Of a stretch of 64,000 bases of DNA, positions 1-10,307 are shown in pieces (positions within the stretch are counted from its first letter, which is position 1; every line of letters begins with the position of its first letter). Below the pieces are notes generated by a model. It saw only the letters and a list, made by a program, of their open reading frames with translations, did not search any database and was not told the origin of the DNA. A program made the position numbers and the translations under genes. Origin of the DNA: Steinernema hermaphroditum (lineage: Eukaryota; Nematoda; Chromadorea; Rhabditida; Steinernematidae); assembly GCA_030435675.1 (NCBI GenBank), contig CM059623.1:8768012-8832011 (forward strand), in the 5' to 3' direction.

Positions 1-541
1 AGGCCCCAGCGACGAGGCTGGCGTCCAAACCAAGTGACGCTCGCCGCACTGCTCGGGGAAGTGACACAAAATCGAGGATTAGCGCGCCGCCGAATGGCAG
101 CACAGCGCTCGCCACTTCCCTCTCACAAGCGCGCATTCCAATGGCGACGGATCTGGAATATGACCGAGATCAGAAGGGTTTCCAGATGACAGACGTATCG
201 AAGAGAGATAGACAGACGGCGCCGTCTCGAAGACAATCGTGAGGAAAAGAGGAAATTTCTTCAGGGGAATGTTCGCGTCTCAACGCGATTCTCCTTGTGT
301 TTGTTTTTATTGGTATGCACTTTTTCGGCGTTCCTCCGATCTGTTGCTTTGTCCTGAATTGGCGTTTATATATCTTCCTAGTCTTTCAGTTTTTACGTTT
401 TAGTTAATTGCGTTTTAGGTTTGTTGTGTCGTTTTCTGGTTCACTTGCTGCTCGCTTCACTTTGAATCAATTCACGTTGCGTCTTGATTCGTGTTTATTG
501 GAAGTATTCACGTACAGTAATTCCGCTGTTTTTAGACAAAC
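1..541. other. Intergenic; probable promoter of ATP synthase epsilon
   Basis: No coding segment with family resemblance was found. The last 200 bases are T-rich and end in a TTTTTAG acceptor five bases before the next start codon, consistent with a trans-splice outron. Confidence 0.5.
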
Positions 542-709
542 ATGCAGTGGAGAACCGCCGGCCTCAACTACGTTCGTTATTCGCAACTTGCCGCGCAGGT
601 CGTTCGCCAGTGCCTCAAAGACAGCAAGAGCGCCACCCCAAAGAAGAGTCTGACTTCAATCAAAGTCACTCCATGGCAGAAGGGAGGACCTGTGAAGAAG
701 GAGCAGTGA
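542..709 (+). CDS. ATP5F1E: ATP synthase F1 subunit epsilon, mitochondrial
   Basis: A 55-codon single-exon gene. The product is the small central-stalk epsilon subunit of mitochondrial F1-ATPase, which helps fix the gamma/delta stalk to the c-ring in the matrix. The N-terminal part matches the family closely (residues 6-22 GLNYVRYSQLAAQVVRQ, preceded by WRTA). The tail is short and lysine-rich (VKKEQ), and the size is usual for the family (about 50 residues). The start is preceded by TTTTTAG-ACAAAC, a good trans-splice acceptor, and no upstream in-frame ATG is needed. It converges on rib-2, whose stop lies 229 bp downstream. It sits in a frame with only a short open reading frame, so automatic calls can miss it. 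Confidence 0.9.
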   Translation: MQWRTAGLNYVRYSQLAAQVVRQCLKDSKSATPKKSLTSIKVTPWQKGGPVKKEQ

Positions 710-937
710 TTTCCTAGGCCCATTGAGATGTTATGTTTTGTTAGGGTGTTAGGTGTTGTATAGTGATTTGTGCCATTCTCGCGCTTTAAGTTCAGCGACG
801 ATTTGATGGATAAACTCTGGACGCCTTAGCGCTTTTGACAGTCGGCTGGTGATTTTGGTTTGCGTGGGTTTATCAATATATACTTTATTTCAGCCGCTGA
901 AGGCATACCCGTATTTACCGTTACTCCGCACGAAGTG

Positions 938-3669
938 TCACACGTATTTGAAACATTTTTGGCAATTTGCTGGCACTCTGGTTTTGAAGAGCACTGAATC
1001 CACCCGGAATTGGGTAAATAGAAGTGGGTTGTAACCGTAGACGCCCGTCAGGAATCTGATGCACTCATGCCTCTCAAGGAAGTGTGATTCGTCGTTGGAG
1101 AGAGTTTCCGTGCAAGTGGGACATCGGAGCGTCCACTTGCTGGTCGTTTTGATTGGCGCCTTCCGCGTCAGATGCGAAACCAGGAAATTCATCGCGATGT
1201 CCTCACAGTTCATCAGCTCATCGACTTTTGCTCGAACCACGGCGGGCATATGATGCGTGTAGGCATCAAGGAAGTTGTAGTGAAGAAAGGCGGCACCAGT
1301 TAGAATCATGCTGAACTGACACGTGTGGTTGCTGTTGTAGAACATGTCCTCGCCGTAGCGGGCGTGGTGCCTCGCGGGGAACCCTACGATTCGGTCGCGT
1401 TGCTCCCTCCACACGCGGAATGCGAGGATGATTTCATGCTGCTTGAGGTCGATGTCGTCGTCCATGGAGAGCACGGCCTCCGTGTGGATCTGGTCGTAGG
1501 GAATAAACCTATTGTTCAGAGAGTTCTTCTCGGCGCGGACGAACTCCACGGGTACATGGATCCGGGGCCAAGAGCGTGGAGGCTCACGTCCAATGTTGTT
1601 CCAGATCACGATGATTTTGTTGAGGTACGGTAGGTTCCGAAGACGTTCCAATGATGCCGACAGGACGTCGTCGCGATTGTATGTGACCATCACAACTGAA
1701 ACTCCGTTCAAATGTGGAAAGGAAAGCGCCCTACTTACTCGTAAACTGTTCCTTCGGACGATTGCCGCCGATAGCTTCGGCAAATTCCTTTCCAGAGCCG
1801 GGACTGATGGGCCTGAATCCAGGGTTTGTCTCCGGATAGAATTCGGATTCCGACGGCATCACGGGACTATCCAACAAGTAGGGCTGGCTGTGATGGACGA
1901 ACGGGGGGTTCTTGTTCCACATGGCGTAAGAGTGCTAGAAAAGTGAGCGCAGAGACGGTTAAAGCCAGACCAGTACTTACCAGTAATGTGAAATTGCGAA
2001 GGAACTTCGGAGAATTTGAAGGAGCTTCTTGTGGTCCAAGGGGCTCTTCCTCGTAATTCGGCTTCCTCTCCTGTGAGATCTGTGGAGCTACGAACGATTC
2101 GTTGAAGAGTGGGCGCGCGCTGTCCACAGGACGAGAATCCGAGGGGATTCCAATTCGCCACCTCACAGCGGACAGCATCGTCCAAGTCAGGGCTGGAAAT
2201 AATCACATGAGCCGGAAAGGGGAAGGGCCGCTCACCTTTCGCATTGCCAAAATAGTTTTCCAGGAAAATTCGGCCTGTTCGGCGCATCTCCAAGACGTCA
2301 GGTAGAGGGATCGACCTGAGAATATAATGCAGCTCGGGAAGGCGCCACTTCGAAACTCTCACGGAGACCAACTTCCAGTCTATGAGGTCATCAAATGGAA
2401 GCTTCACGTCGGCATCAAGGACTACAGGGATCGAGCCAGCGAGGAGAGATTCATAAAGAAGGTGATGGAAAGCGGCGTTATCAGCGGGATCCAGCAGGGA
2501 AAACACGGCGCCTTTGAGCTCCGCTTGTGGCGAGAAATCTACGGCATCTTCGGAGTTTTCGGCTGACTTCTTCAAGTCTCCCAAAACATCCAGCAAGGAG
2601 TTACCTTTGTAAGCAAGAAGATTCTAAAACTCAGATGTTGTTTGAGTAAGAGAGCCTGGTGCTACCTTTCGCTTGTGCGGAAGTAGCGGGACGTAACGTT
2701 TCCAATCCGTGAGTTCGTCGAATTCGGGAACGTTCAAGAAAACGGAATTCCGAAAGGGGGATGGATACCGCAAAACGGAATCTTGGACAACGACGGCCTT
2801 TTGCCAATCGATGTTGTCAGTGATTCCCAGATGAATCAGGAGGTGATTCTGGCCTTCTCCGTTCCAGTGCTCGAGTGTCTTCGGCGCATCTGAGTCCTCT
2901 GTAACAGCAACAAAGAGGCATGCTCTGGTCGCATCGAGGATTCTGTTCGGATGACCGCTGAGCTGCTTGTGGAGCACGTTCCCAGAATGCAAGTCGTACA
3001 GATAAAAGCGAAATCCAGTCGTGATCGAGCATCGACTGAAACACCACACACTAACATCTCCAGTCTTATTCAGTCCTACCTGTAGTCGAAAGCCTCCTCC
3101 AACAAGTGATCTTCTAACCCCGTGGACCATCCAGCAGGCTCTGTTCGATTCCTCTTTGGAGGCCACAGCGGCTCACTGGGGAGGAAAACTCGGACGTTGT
3201 GGCGGTCGCTGACCTCCCTCTGAACGCGCCGCGCTTCTTCGATCTGTCGCTCGATATCCTGTAGTTCCAGCTCTGAAAAAGGAATCTCAGTTAACGCAGG
3301 AAGAACGAGCTCACTTTTGTTCGGGATTTCCCTGGTGACGGCTTCCAATTCCCGATTGGCTTCAGCGAGCTTGTCCGCAGCTGTAGAGAGCTCGCTTCTG
3401 ACGGACGCCAGAATCCGTTTAAGTTCGTCGACGCGCTGGTGGGCGTCGCCCCAGAGGGGGTGGTGGCAGAAGGATTCCTCGTCTCCGGTGCCGTGGAGAG
3501 CAAAGCGCCGCTGGACGGAGTTGTCGATGGAGTAGAAAAGAACGAAGGTAACTCCGAGGAAGAGTGTCAGGATGCCCGCGCCGAGGCCGACCCAGCAGCT
3601 GCGCCGCCGAAAGACGCCGGCGACGGACGAGAAGCCACTGCCCGAATCGAGAAGAGGGTTAACGCTCAT
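938..3669 (-). CDS. rib-2: Exostosin-like glycosyltransferase (EXTL3/RIB-2), heparan sulfate synthesis
   Basis: Golgi type II membrane glycosyltransferase of the EXT/EXTL family, which adds GlcNAc during heparan sulfate chain initiation and elongation. The start at 3669 gives a short cytoplasmic tail and one membrane segment (about residues 25-47, [20 protein letters not shown]). A coiled-coil-like stem follows, then a GT47 exostosin domain over roughly 1.86-3.1 kb, then the C-terminal GT64 domain at 938-1783. The GT64 part shows the metal-binding LSMDDDIDL (DxD) motif, [12 protein letters not shown] and the KEFxxAIGGNxPxEQFT linker typical of EXTL3. I read about seven exons with short introns. 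Length is about 800 residues, close to C. elegans RIB-2. Divergent from the RWD gene, with 187 bp between the start codons. Exon edges in the GT47 half are approximate. Confidence 0.9.
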
Positions 3670-3856
3670 GACGCCTTCACATTGGCGCCGTTTTGGGTAT
3701 TCTAAAGGAGGGGAGCGGGAGGCAGCGCTAATTTTGGCACTTTGGTTGACCACCCACGTCGAAAACTGTAGGGATTTGGTGACTGTTTTCATTTTGATAG
3801 CAGCGATGATGCAAACGGAAGCGCCATTCGGAGAAGATCTCTGAAGTGTTTTCGCG
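3670..3856. promoter_or_regulatory. Shared bidirectional promoter of rib-2 and RWD gene
   Basis: Only 187 bp separate the two divergent start codons, so both promoters must lie here or overlap the coding ends. No strong TATA box was seen. Confidence 0.5.
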
Positions 3857-4693
3857 ATGGAATCGGCAGAAGAACTCCAGATGGTGGAGGTGGAGCTTCT
3901 GAAATCGATGTACAGCGAGAATGAGCTGACCTTCGGGAAGTGCGAGTCCTCCGTCGACTTTATGCTCAATTTGGTGAGTTATCTGTGTTTTGAATGCGAT
4001 CAATGTGTCCGATCTTTCAGAATTTCGGGGAAGACGGCGAGAAAGTGGAGCTTGCTGTGCAACTCTCCCCGAATTACCCGATCGCCGCCAGGCCCGATGT
4101 GATGATTCGATGTGCGAGGGTGAACGAAACAGAGGTGAACAGACATCTGCGGAGATTCGTCGATGGTCTTCCGATGGGCGAAGCAATGCTACACGAAGTG
4201 ATATCTTGGATACAGGGCACTATCTCCAAATACGGTAACTTCTGACCCCGCGTTCCCTTGTGATCCGCCCTTTGCAGCACATACAGTGGAACAACCGAAA
4301 GGGGCAGATAACGGAAAAGGCGAAGACAGCCTCTACCGTCTGTGGATCTTCAGTCACCACCTCTACAGTACGACGAAACGGAGAGATATCCTCGCTTTGA
4401 CGAAGCGCTTCGACCTTCGCGGAATGTCCGTTCCCGGGAAACCCGCGATCATCGTCGTCGAGGGATGGACGCGCTCTTGTGAGTCCTTCTGGGAGCAAGT
4501 TCGAAGCTGGAACTGGCAGCGGATATTCGTCAAGCATGAAGAGACGCTTGAAGCAGCGAGTTCCCTAGGAAAGTTCCGTGAACTGATTCTGGAATCGGCG
4601 AATGGGAAGAGCGGAGATCTAAGTCAGCTGAGGGACGTGCTCGAAGGTCACGGTTTAGGCGGGTATTTTAGAAAAATGTTTAATTTATGTTAA
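3857..4693 (+). CDS. RWD domain-containing protein (RWDD2-like, with DUF1115 C-terminus)
   Basis: Three exons (3857-3973, 4021-4234, 4278-4693) give 248 residues. The N-terminal third is an RWD domain: an acidic first helix (ELQMVEVELLKSMYSEN) is followed by the strand segment with the proline pair typical of RWD (VQLSPNYPIAARP). The C-terminal half matches the DUF1115 module of RWDD2A/B (RLWIFSHHLYSTTKRRDIL, then GMSVPGKPAIIVVEG). The family's function is not settled; RWD domains are usually protein-interaction modules. The second donor lies inside a TACGGTA motif (4231). Divergent from rib-2. Confidence 0.85.
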
Positions 4694-4759
4694 AATTCTA
4701 ACGAATCTGTCATGAGATGAGCAACAAGTATAGAGGAATCTAGGTTGTGGCTATGTACA

Positions 4760-7700
4760 CTAGGGCTTCTTGGGAATTCCCAGAATGCCTAGAATGTCGT
4801 CTTTCAGGGATTCTGGATCTTCCATGATGTTAGTGCTTCCAACCAAATTAATTAGCACTTGCGTACTGTAGGGCTGCAGTTCGGCATTCGACCAATGGTC
4901 GGTGAACCACTTATGGCACTGATCCGAGATCGCTATTCGGTTTGTCGTGTCCACTACGCTCATAGACGCGGCAAACGACTCGATGAACGGCTCCAACATC
5001 TGGCTCATCTAAATCGATTACCGTAACAAATGTTTCAAATAGAGTTTCAACTTACAATCCAGAAACGGAAGTCTTCTTTAGTGCGTTCTTTGGTGTACTT
5101 ATCGAAAAAGTTCTTAATTTGTGTCTTCTGATCCGTTGGTGATTTGCTTAAGGTACTCTTTTTCTTTGGGAGAGTTGATTGAAGTGTACTGCAAAGGGTG
5201 GCTTAAGATCTGAGCAGGAACAACGACAAATTACGATATTCTGGCACTCAGCTTGCTGATCTGTTCGTCAAGAGCCTTTTCGTCGTTCTCGAACTTCTCC
5301 GCCGATTGTTGGAGTCCTCGGAGTCGTTCCGCCGCCTTCGCCAGCACCGCGGCGTTCGTTGGTTTCAGACCGTTTGAGTAGAGATCGGGTACGATCTTCA
5401 TCAGCTGATCGAATCCGTCCTTCAGTGCGCTTCGACGATTCTGCTCCGCTTTCAGATGGACCATGCGTTTCCGGTCGCCCGGATGCACAGTGCTGTCGGC
5501 GGGATGCGAAGCGGGATTGGCGTCGGTACTGAGCGTTCTTTTCTTCGAAATCTGTGACGCAGGAGTTGGAGGTACGGAGAGAGGTGATGAGATCGTGGCT
5601 GTTTGAGGGGGATTTTCAGCTGAAAAGCGAAGTCAGATATGAACAGCGCAGATAACTAACGTTCGCTCCACTTCCGCATAGTTAGCGTTGGCTCGGGCTT
5701 CACGAGAGCGGTAACCGTGGGAGGGGAAGAGTTCGCGGAGGCAGTACTGCTTGCATCCGCACTCGGCGCAGTACTGTTGACGACGACGCCCGCAGTAGCG
5801 GCAGATCCCATCAGTTGCGTGCTGATCTGTGGGAAGAGCGGCTGTGGAATCGACTCAACAGTGATGTCCAGTCGGGGGATCTTCGCGGGTGGATGTTGGA
5901 TCGTCGAGCGCATCGCCGCCACCGAAGCCTGTGAATGCGAGGGGAGAAGGTGTGAATGGACCGACGGCGACTAAATGTTTTATAAACATGAAACTTGATC
6001 TCGATGGCCTGATCGCCCCAGAATACTCACCCGAAGGTACTGTGAATTGGAGCCCCAGCCTGCTGCCGCCTTCGACGAGTGGTCGACAATCGAGCGTAGG
6101 GAGTGATGCTGACTGATTACGTTCTTTGAGTCCGCTTGCATCTGCTGCAGTTGGAGTTCATGCTGACTTAGCGCGAACGATTGGGCATTTGCCGCCGCCT
6201 TAATGCCAAACATTTATTTTGGATCTGGATTCCATCTACCTACCGGATGAAAGAGATGGGCGATGCTCTCGGACACGGTGCGCTGCCTAGTGCTGAGCTG
6301 ATCTGCGCCCCCGAAATTGATCAATGAGTCGCAGCTGAAGGGTGAACCTCCAGAAGGCGGCTTATCGGTCGCAATCAGTTGCTTCATCGGCTGGAGTCCT
6401 TGATGTTGTAGGTGATGATTGATCGAATGACCATGGCCGGCGCTGCTCGTCGACACCCACCAGCGCGCGTTAGGTTGATTTTGACCACTTCCGAGTACCA
6501 TGTTCCCGTAGGGGCTGAATGGAGAGGCGCCGGTCGAAGCGACCGCGGCGGCCAGGAACTGTGGCGTATAGTCGAAAGGAGAGCCGGCCTCTGGCACAGA
6601 GCTCTGGTGACCGAACTGACTCTGAGAATGGTGCTGTTGGCCGTATACCGCCTGAGAGTAAAACGGTTGGGTCATGTGGGGAGTGGACATTAGAGCGGGA
6701 GTCACGGGAATGGAGATTTCGGGAACGGTGGAAGGATTCAGCTGCGGACGAGCGGGGGCGTGCTGCTGCGCAGCTCGCTGGTTACTGTAGTCGACGAGAA
6801 CGTTGGCGGCATCGTAGTCTTTCGTCGAGTAGCCTACTGACCGTGGATTCGACGCGACTGAAGTGTTCCGATTTTGTGCAGGCTTCTCATTCGCGGGAGG
6901 CTGCTGAGGCATGTAGCTGCTGTCGTCCGAAGAGACCATCCACTTCTTGATTTCTTCGATATTGCTGTCCTGAGCAGGCATGTTGGGTTGCAGAGGGAGT
7001 AGCCCAGGCTGGATAGTATCCGCATTGTCGCTTTGGACTGAAATATGGCTTGCTAGATCCAACTATTTCCAGCAATCTCACTTTCTCTGACATTGGGGAA
7101 CCAGAAGGGCTCGTCGAGTCCGTCCAGAATGCTGTCGGGAAAGATGTCGTCCTCGTCAAAAAAAGTTTCGGTCCCGTAGTTTGGTGGAGGTGTGTGGCTC
7201 TGGTGAATGGTTTGTGTGTATGCAGTGTCGCAGCTACAGCTTGCGTTCTGAAAAGAAGAATCCGCTCAACCATATTGCTCAGTGCAAAGGCCCTTACTCT
7301 TCCTCGCTGCTTCGGTTCCCTTATGTCCTTTTTCTTCGACGACGGGATGTAGTGGCGCCAGCGTTTGTACTGCGCACAAACGGCCTTCATCCTTCTCTTC
7401 CAGTACATTCCCTCCAGCACGGATCCTCCAATCTTCGTATGCGTCGCGTCGTCATCGGGCACAGCGAAGTAGCAAAAGGTCTTTTCTTTTGGTCTCTTCG
7501 GCCTCTTGAACTCCATGTAGTAAGCCCTCCAGATGACGTTATTGAGGCGAATGCGCTGACTGCATGGAAGTCGGATTCCTTTAAAGTCCTTCCACTTCGG
7601 AGTCGTCATCTTACTAAAGTTACTCATCGACTATTTCTGTCACCTTGCGTCAAAGGTTACTTGTAGGCGACTTTCAGGCATTTGTTCAGTTTGTTGAGGG

Positions 7701-8455
7701 AGACGTCTATGGCGATGGACTGCGTTTTCCGAGGACCGAACTTGTAGAACGTCACCGGTTTCTCGTCGCGGTCGGTGATCGCCGACTCCGCGCGGCTGTC
7801 CGTGTTCCTGTCCTCTTCATCAACGACTTCCACCTGCAAACTACGTAATTAATGTGCGAAGGTCCCCGAAATATTCCGCGGAACTCGCTTTGAAGGATAC
7901 ACCCAAACAAACATTGAGGACATCATCAAAAATCCAACACTAAAGATGGCAGTTTTATAATCAAACATTCCGCTTTTTGAATTTCTGTCACTTCTATAAA
8001 CAAATGGAGCGAAAAACCAAACATCGGACTTCCCCAAAGTCAGGTATTTAATCGAAAGTGCGTAATACCACGCTATTTCCCAGTCGTCACGTGCTTAGGC
8101 GGGTAAACACCAATCGTGAGGTGACGTGGTCTTTCATCGGCTCATCCCCAGAACCAAAAGTGAATTTTGTATGAATATAAAAGTAAAAGATCGCGCAGGA
8201 CTTTGACCCTGGGTTCACTTGCGTGTTTATAAGGAAGCGAGTGTTCTATGTTCGGCAAACATGAAATTCCTTATCATCTCTCTCAAATAAATCCGTCATG
8301 GAAATAGTAGTGTGAGAGAGGATCACGGCACTCACTTCGGAAGAATTTATAAAAGGCGACTAGAAACTGACCTCGACGTCTTCATCCTCGTCATCCACTT
8401 GCTCGTGGGGGTTCGAGGTCATAAAATGACCACTGTGGATCGGTTCGCTGCTCAT
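4760..8455 (-). CDS. mml-1: Mondo-family bHLH-Zip transcription factor (MondoA/ChREBP orthologue)
   Basis: Glucose-responsive transcription factor that pairs with an Mlx partner on E-box/ChoRE DNA. The start at 8455 opens with the Mondo conserved region I signature (IHSGHFMTSNPHE). An acidic stretch and exon 7661-7833 follow (FYKFGPRKTQSIAIDVSLNK), then exon 7298-7613 with TPKWKDFKGIRL and RIRLNNVIWRAYYMEF of the later conserved regions. The middle is low-complexity and Gln/Ser/Pro-rich, as in other Mondo proteins. The bHLH-Zip lies at 5231-5488: basic region HLKAEQNRRSALKDGFDQL, then a leucine-zipper-like helix. The C-terminal WMC-like domain ends at 4760. About nine exons; the first intron is 537 bp and holds a CACGTG box and a FOXO-like site. 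CACGTG boxes also lie upstream, which suggests self-regulation by this E-box class (inference). Confidence 0.92.
8088..8109. promoter_or_regulatory. E-box (CACGTG) next to FOXO-like GTAAACA in mml-1 intron 1
   Basis: CACGTG at 8088-8093 and GTAAACA at 8103-8109 sit 9 bp apart in the 537 bp first intron. The sequences match the consensus cores for bHLH-Zip and FOXO factors. Function is inferred only. Confidence 0.35.
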
Positions 8456-8612
8456 CTCCGATCTCTTCTCCTTGTGGTTTACAATCTCATTCTATCTGAA
8501 ACAAACAAAAGCCTGATTAAATGAACGCCGGAAGGCCTGGTCAGCGACGGATCGACGCGTCGGGGTTACCCATCCGTCCAGCAGTGAGCGCCGGGCGACA
8601 ACAACCCTATCA

Positions 8613-8641
8613 CACGTGATAACTTCCCGATCGATCACGTG
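8613..8641. promoter_or_regulatory. Two CACGTG E-boxes upstream of mml-1
   Basis: CACGTG at 8613-8618 and 8636-8641, separated by 17 bp, 158-186 bp upstream of the mml-1 start codon. Mondo/Mlx and TFEB/HLH-30 class factors bind this core. The spacing differs from the classic 5 bp ChoRE, so a Mondo site is possible but unproven. Confidence 0.45.
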
Positions 8642-8844
8642 TCGCGGACTCTTCGGCGGCAGCGAACAACGCGGACGGAGGAACGCGGGCGAGAGCCAGC
8701 GATCGCGGCCTAAACTATAAAGTACCTAACGGAAACGGCGCACCATTTGATCAGATAATGACAAAAGGAGCGAGAGTAAGTGATTTAATGCGATAGGGAT
8801 ATGTACAAAGATGATATGGCAAAGCTTTGGCAGAGGGCGGCGAC

Positions 8845-9257
8845 TCAAACGAACGACATCTCCGTTCGGGCGACTAGCATGTGGAGGACTTCGTAACGTT
8901 TGATGTATTTCACTGCCTTGTCGTGTGTGACCATTGTGAAGTCGTTTCCGTTCACCTAAAATGACCACTGCTAGGAGACTTGTATGGAAGCGGTGCTACC
9001 CGAAGAATCTTGTCGTGCAGTTTGAGGCCTACGCGTTCAGCTGGAGAATTCGGATCGATGTGGGTGATGTAGATGCCGGTATCAGGGTATCTGAAGGGCG
9101 CTCGCGAAGGGTCTTGGTCGATGCCGCCTCCGATACGGAATCCAACCTTCAGGAGACGTTCTCCGGTAGCCGGGTCAACGGCCTCCTCCTTCTGAAGCTC
9201 GATGGCGATGCTGACGCACTCCATCGGTCTGCCGGCCTGATGTCCATAGGCGCTCAT
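8845..9257 (-). CDS. Single-PDZ protein, TAX1BP3/TIP-1-like
   Basis: Two exons (9000-9257 and 8845-8955; intron 8956-8999) encode 122 residues, against 124 in human TAX1BP3. The protein is almost only one PDZ domain, whose known role is to cap partners that end in a PDZ ligand. Family marks are the start region GRPMECVSIAIELQK, the carboxylate loop LKVGFRIGGGIDQDPSRAPF, GIYITHIDPNSPAERVGLK, and the C-terminal half with VTHDKAVKYIKR. I chose ATG 9257 because a TTTCAG acceptor sits five bases upstream and the conserved family start aligns there. Upstream of mml-1 in the same direction, separated by 389 bp holding two E-boxes. Confidence 0.92.
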
Positions 9258-10307
9258 GTTCTCTGAAATCGATTCCACTGAATACAACGAACGAATGAAC
9301 CGATCGCGTTCGACGGATGCGTGCAATTTGATGTGTCAGTAGCGTTCTTGGGCGATTAAGGTCGCCCGCGCTGTTTTCCTTGACTGTACAAGCACTTCCA
9401 AAAATCAAACAAGCCGGGTGCAAGCCTCAGCCACTCACGCGTGATTCACGTTGTTCAAACATCGGCTCCAAGTTGGATAGCTGCTAATCGCATTTCCCCA
9501 CACAGTGACTGAGTCTCGCCAAAATCGATTAAAAGGAGATAATAATCGCGCCATCATTCGTGCTCCCCTATAGGGGAAACTCTACTAGTGCAATAGGATC
9601 TGATCGCAACTTACAGTACATCCTTGAGCGGCGCATTCTAAGTGTTCAGCTCCACGCAATAAAAACATGGCGAGAATATCATTTGGTCGCAGCGGAAGAG
9701 CTCCAAAGTACGAATGGTCGGCGTGCGAAGCCAATTACGTCTCGTTTTGCAAGTCGCAGGCGCTTGGAAACACGTGACGTACGAATCCCATGAGCGCCAA
9801 GATTAAAAATTAAAACGCCCTAGCAACCCTTCAGCGACCATAAAGAACGCTCCGACGCAGGGGGGAAGGATGGATATGGGTGCTATGGCGCGCCTAAGAA
9901 GGTTGTGATGGGGAAGGAGCAAAGAACTAGCACTGTCTTCTCGCAATCAAAAGAGCTTTTAAAAGAAAACAAAATGCGTCAGAGCAATACAGAGCAATCC
10001 GAAGGCGGAGGTCTCGACACGAAGCACCGTAGTGGGCGACGAAGAGAGTTCGATGTGGGTGGCCCTCGGGCGGAATTTTTCGTCCGTTTGGGTTGCTTTC
10101 CACGAGATTTGCAAGATTTTCGATTCTGACTACCTCTGGTACGGTAACTGACTTTCGATTATTCTTTTCGTGTAAAACTCGATTCATCGCCAACTGAAGA
10201 GCTTCCCTGAACGACCCGTTTCATTCATCTTCGGAACGTTTTCCGATTTCACCTCTATTTGTTTTTGCTCGTTTTTGACTAATTGTTGTATCTTTCCAGA
10301 TTTCGCA
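9258..10307. other. Intergenic between divergent PDZ and FTSJ3 genes
   Basis: About 1 kb with promoter potential for both genes. It contains a CACGTG box at 9771-9776, a TACGGTA motif at 10140-10146, and a pyrimidine-rich TCTTTCCAG acceptor ending nine bases before the FTSJ3 start. No convincing gene was seen. Confidence 0.4.

Noticed and set aside
9927..10193. 88-codon minus frame upstream of FTSJ3
   Set aside because: Starts with a non-ATG codon, has no acceptor and lies in the promoter region.
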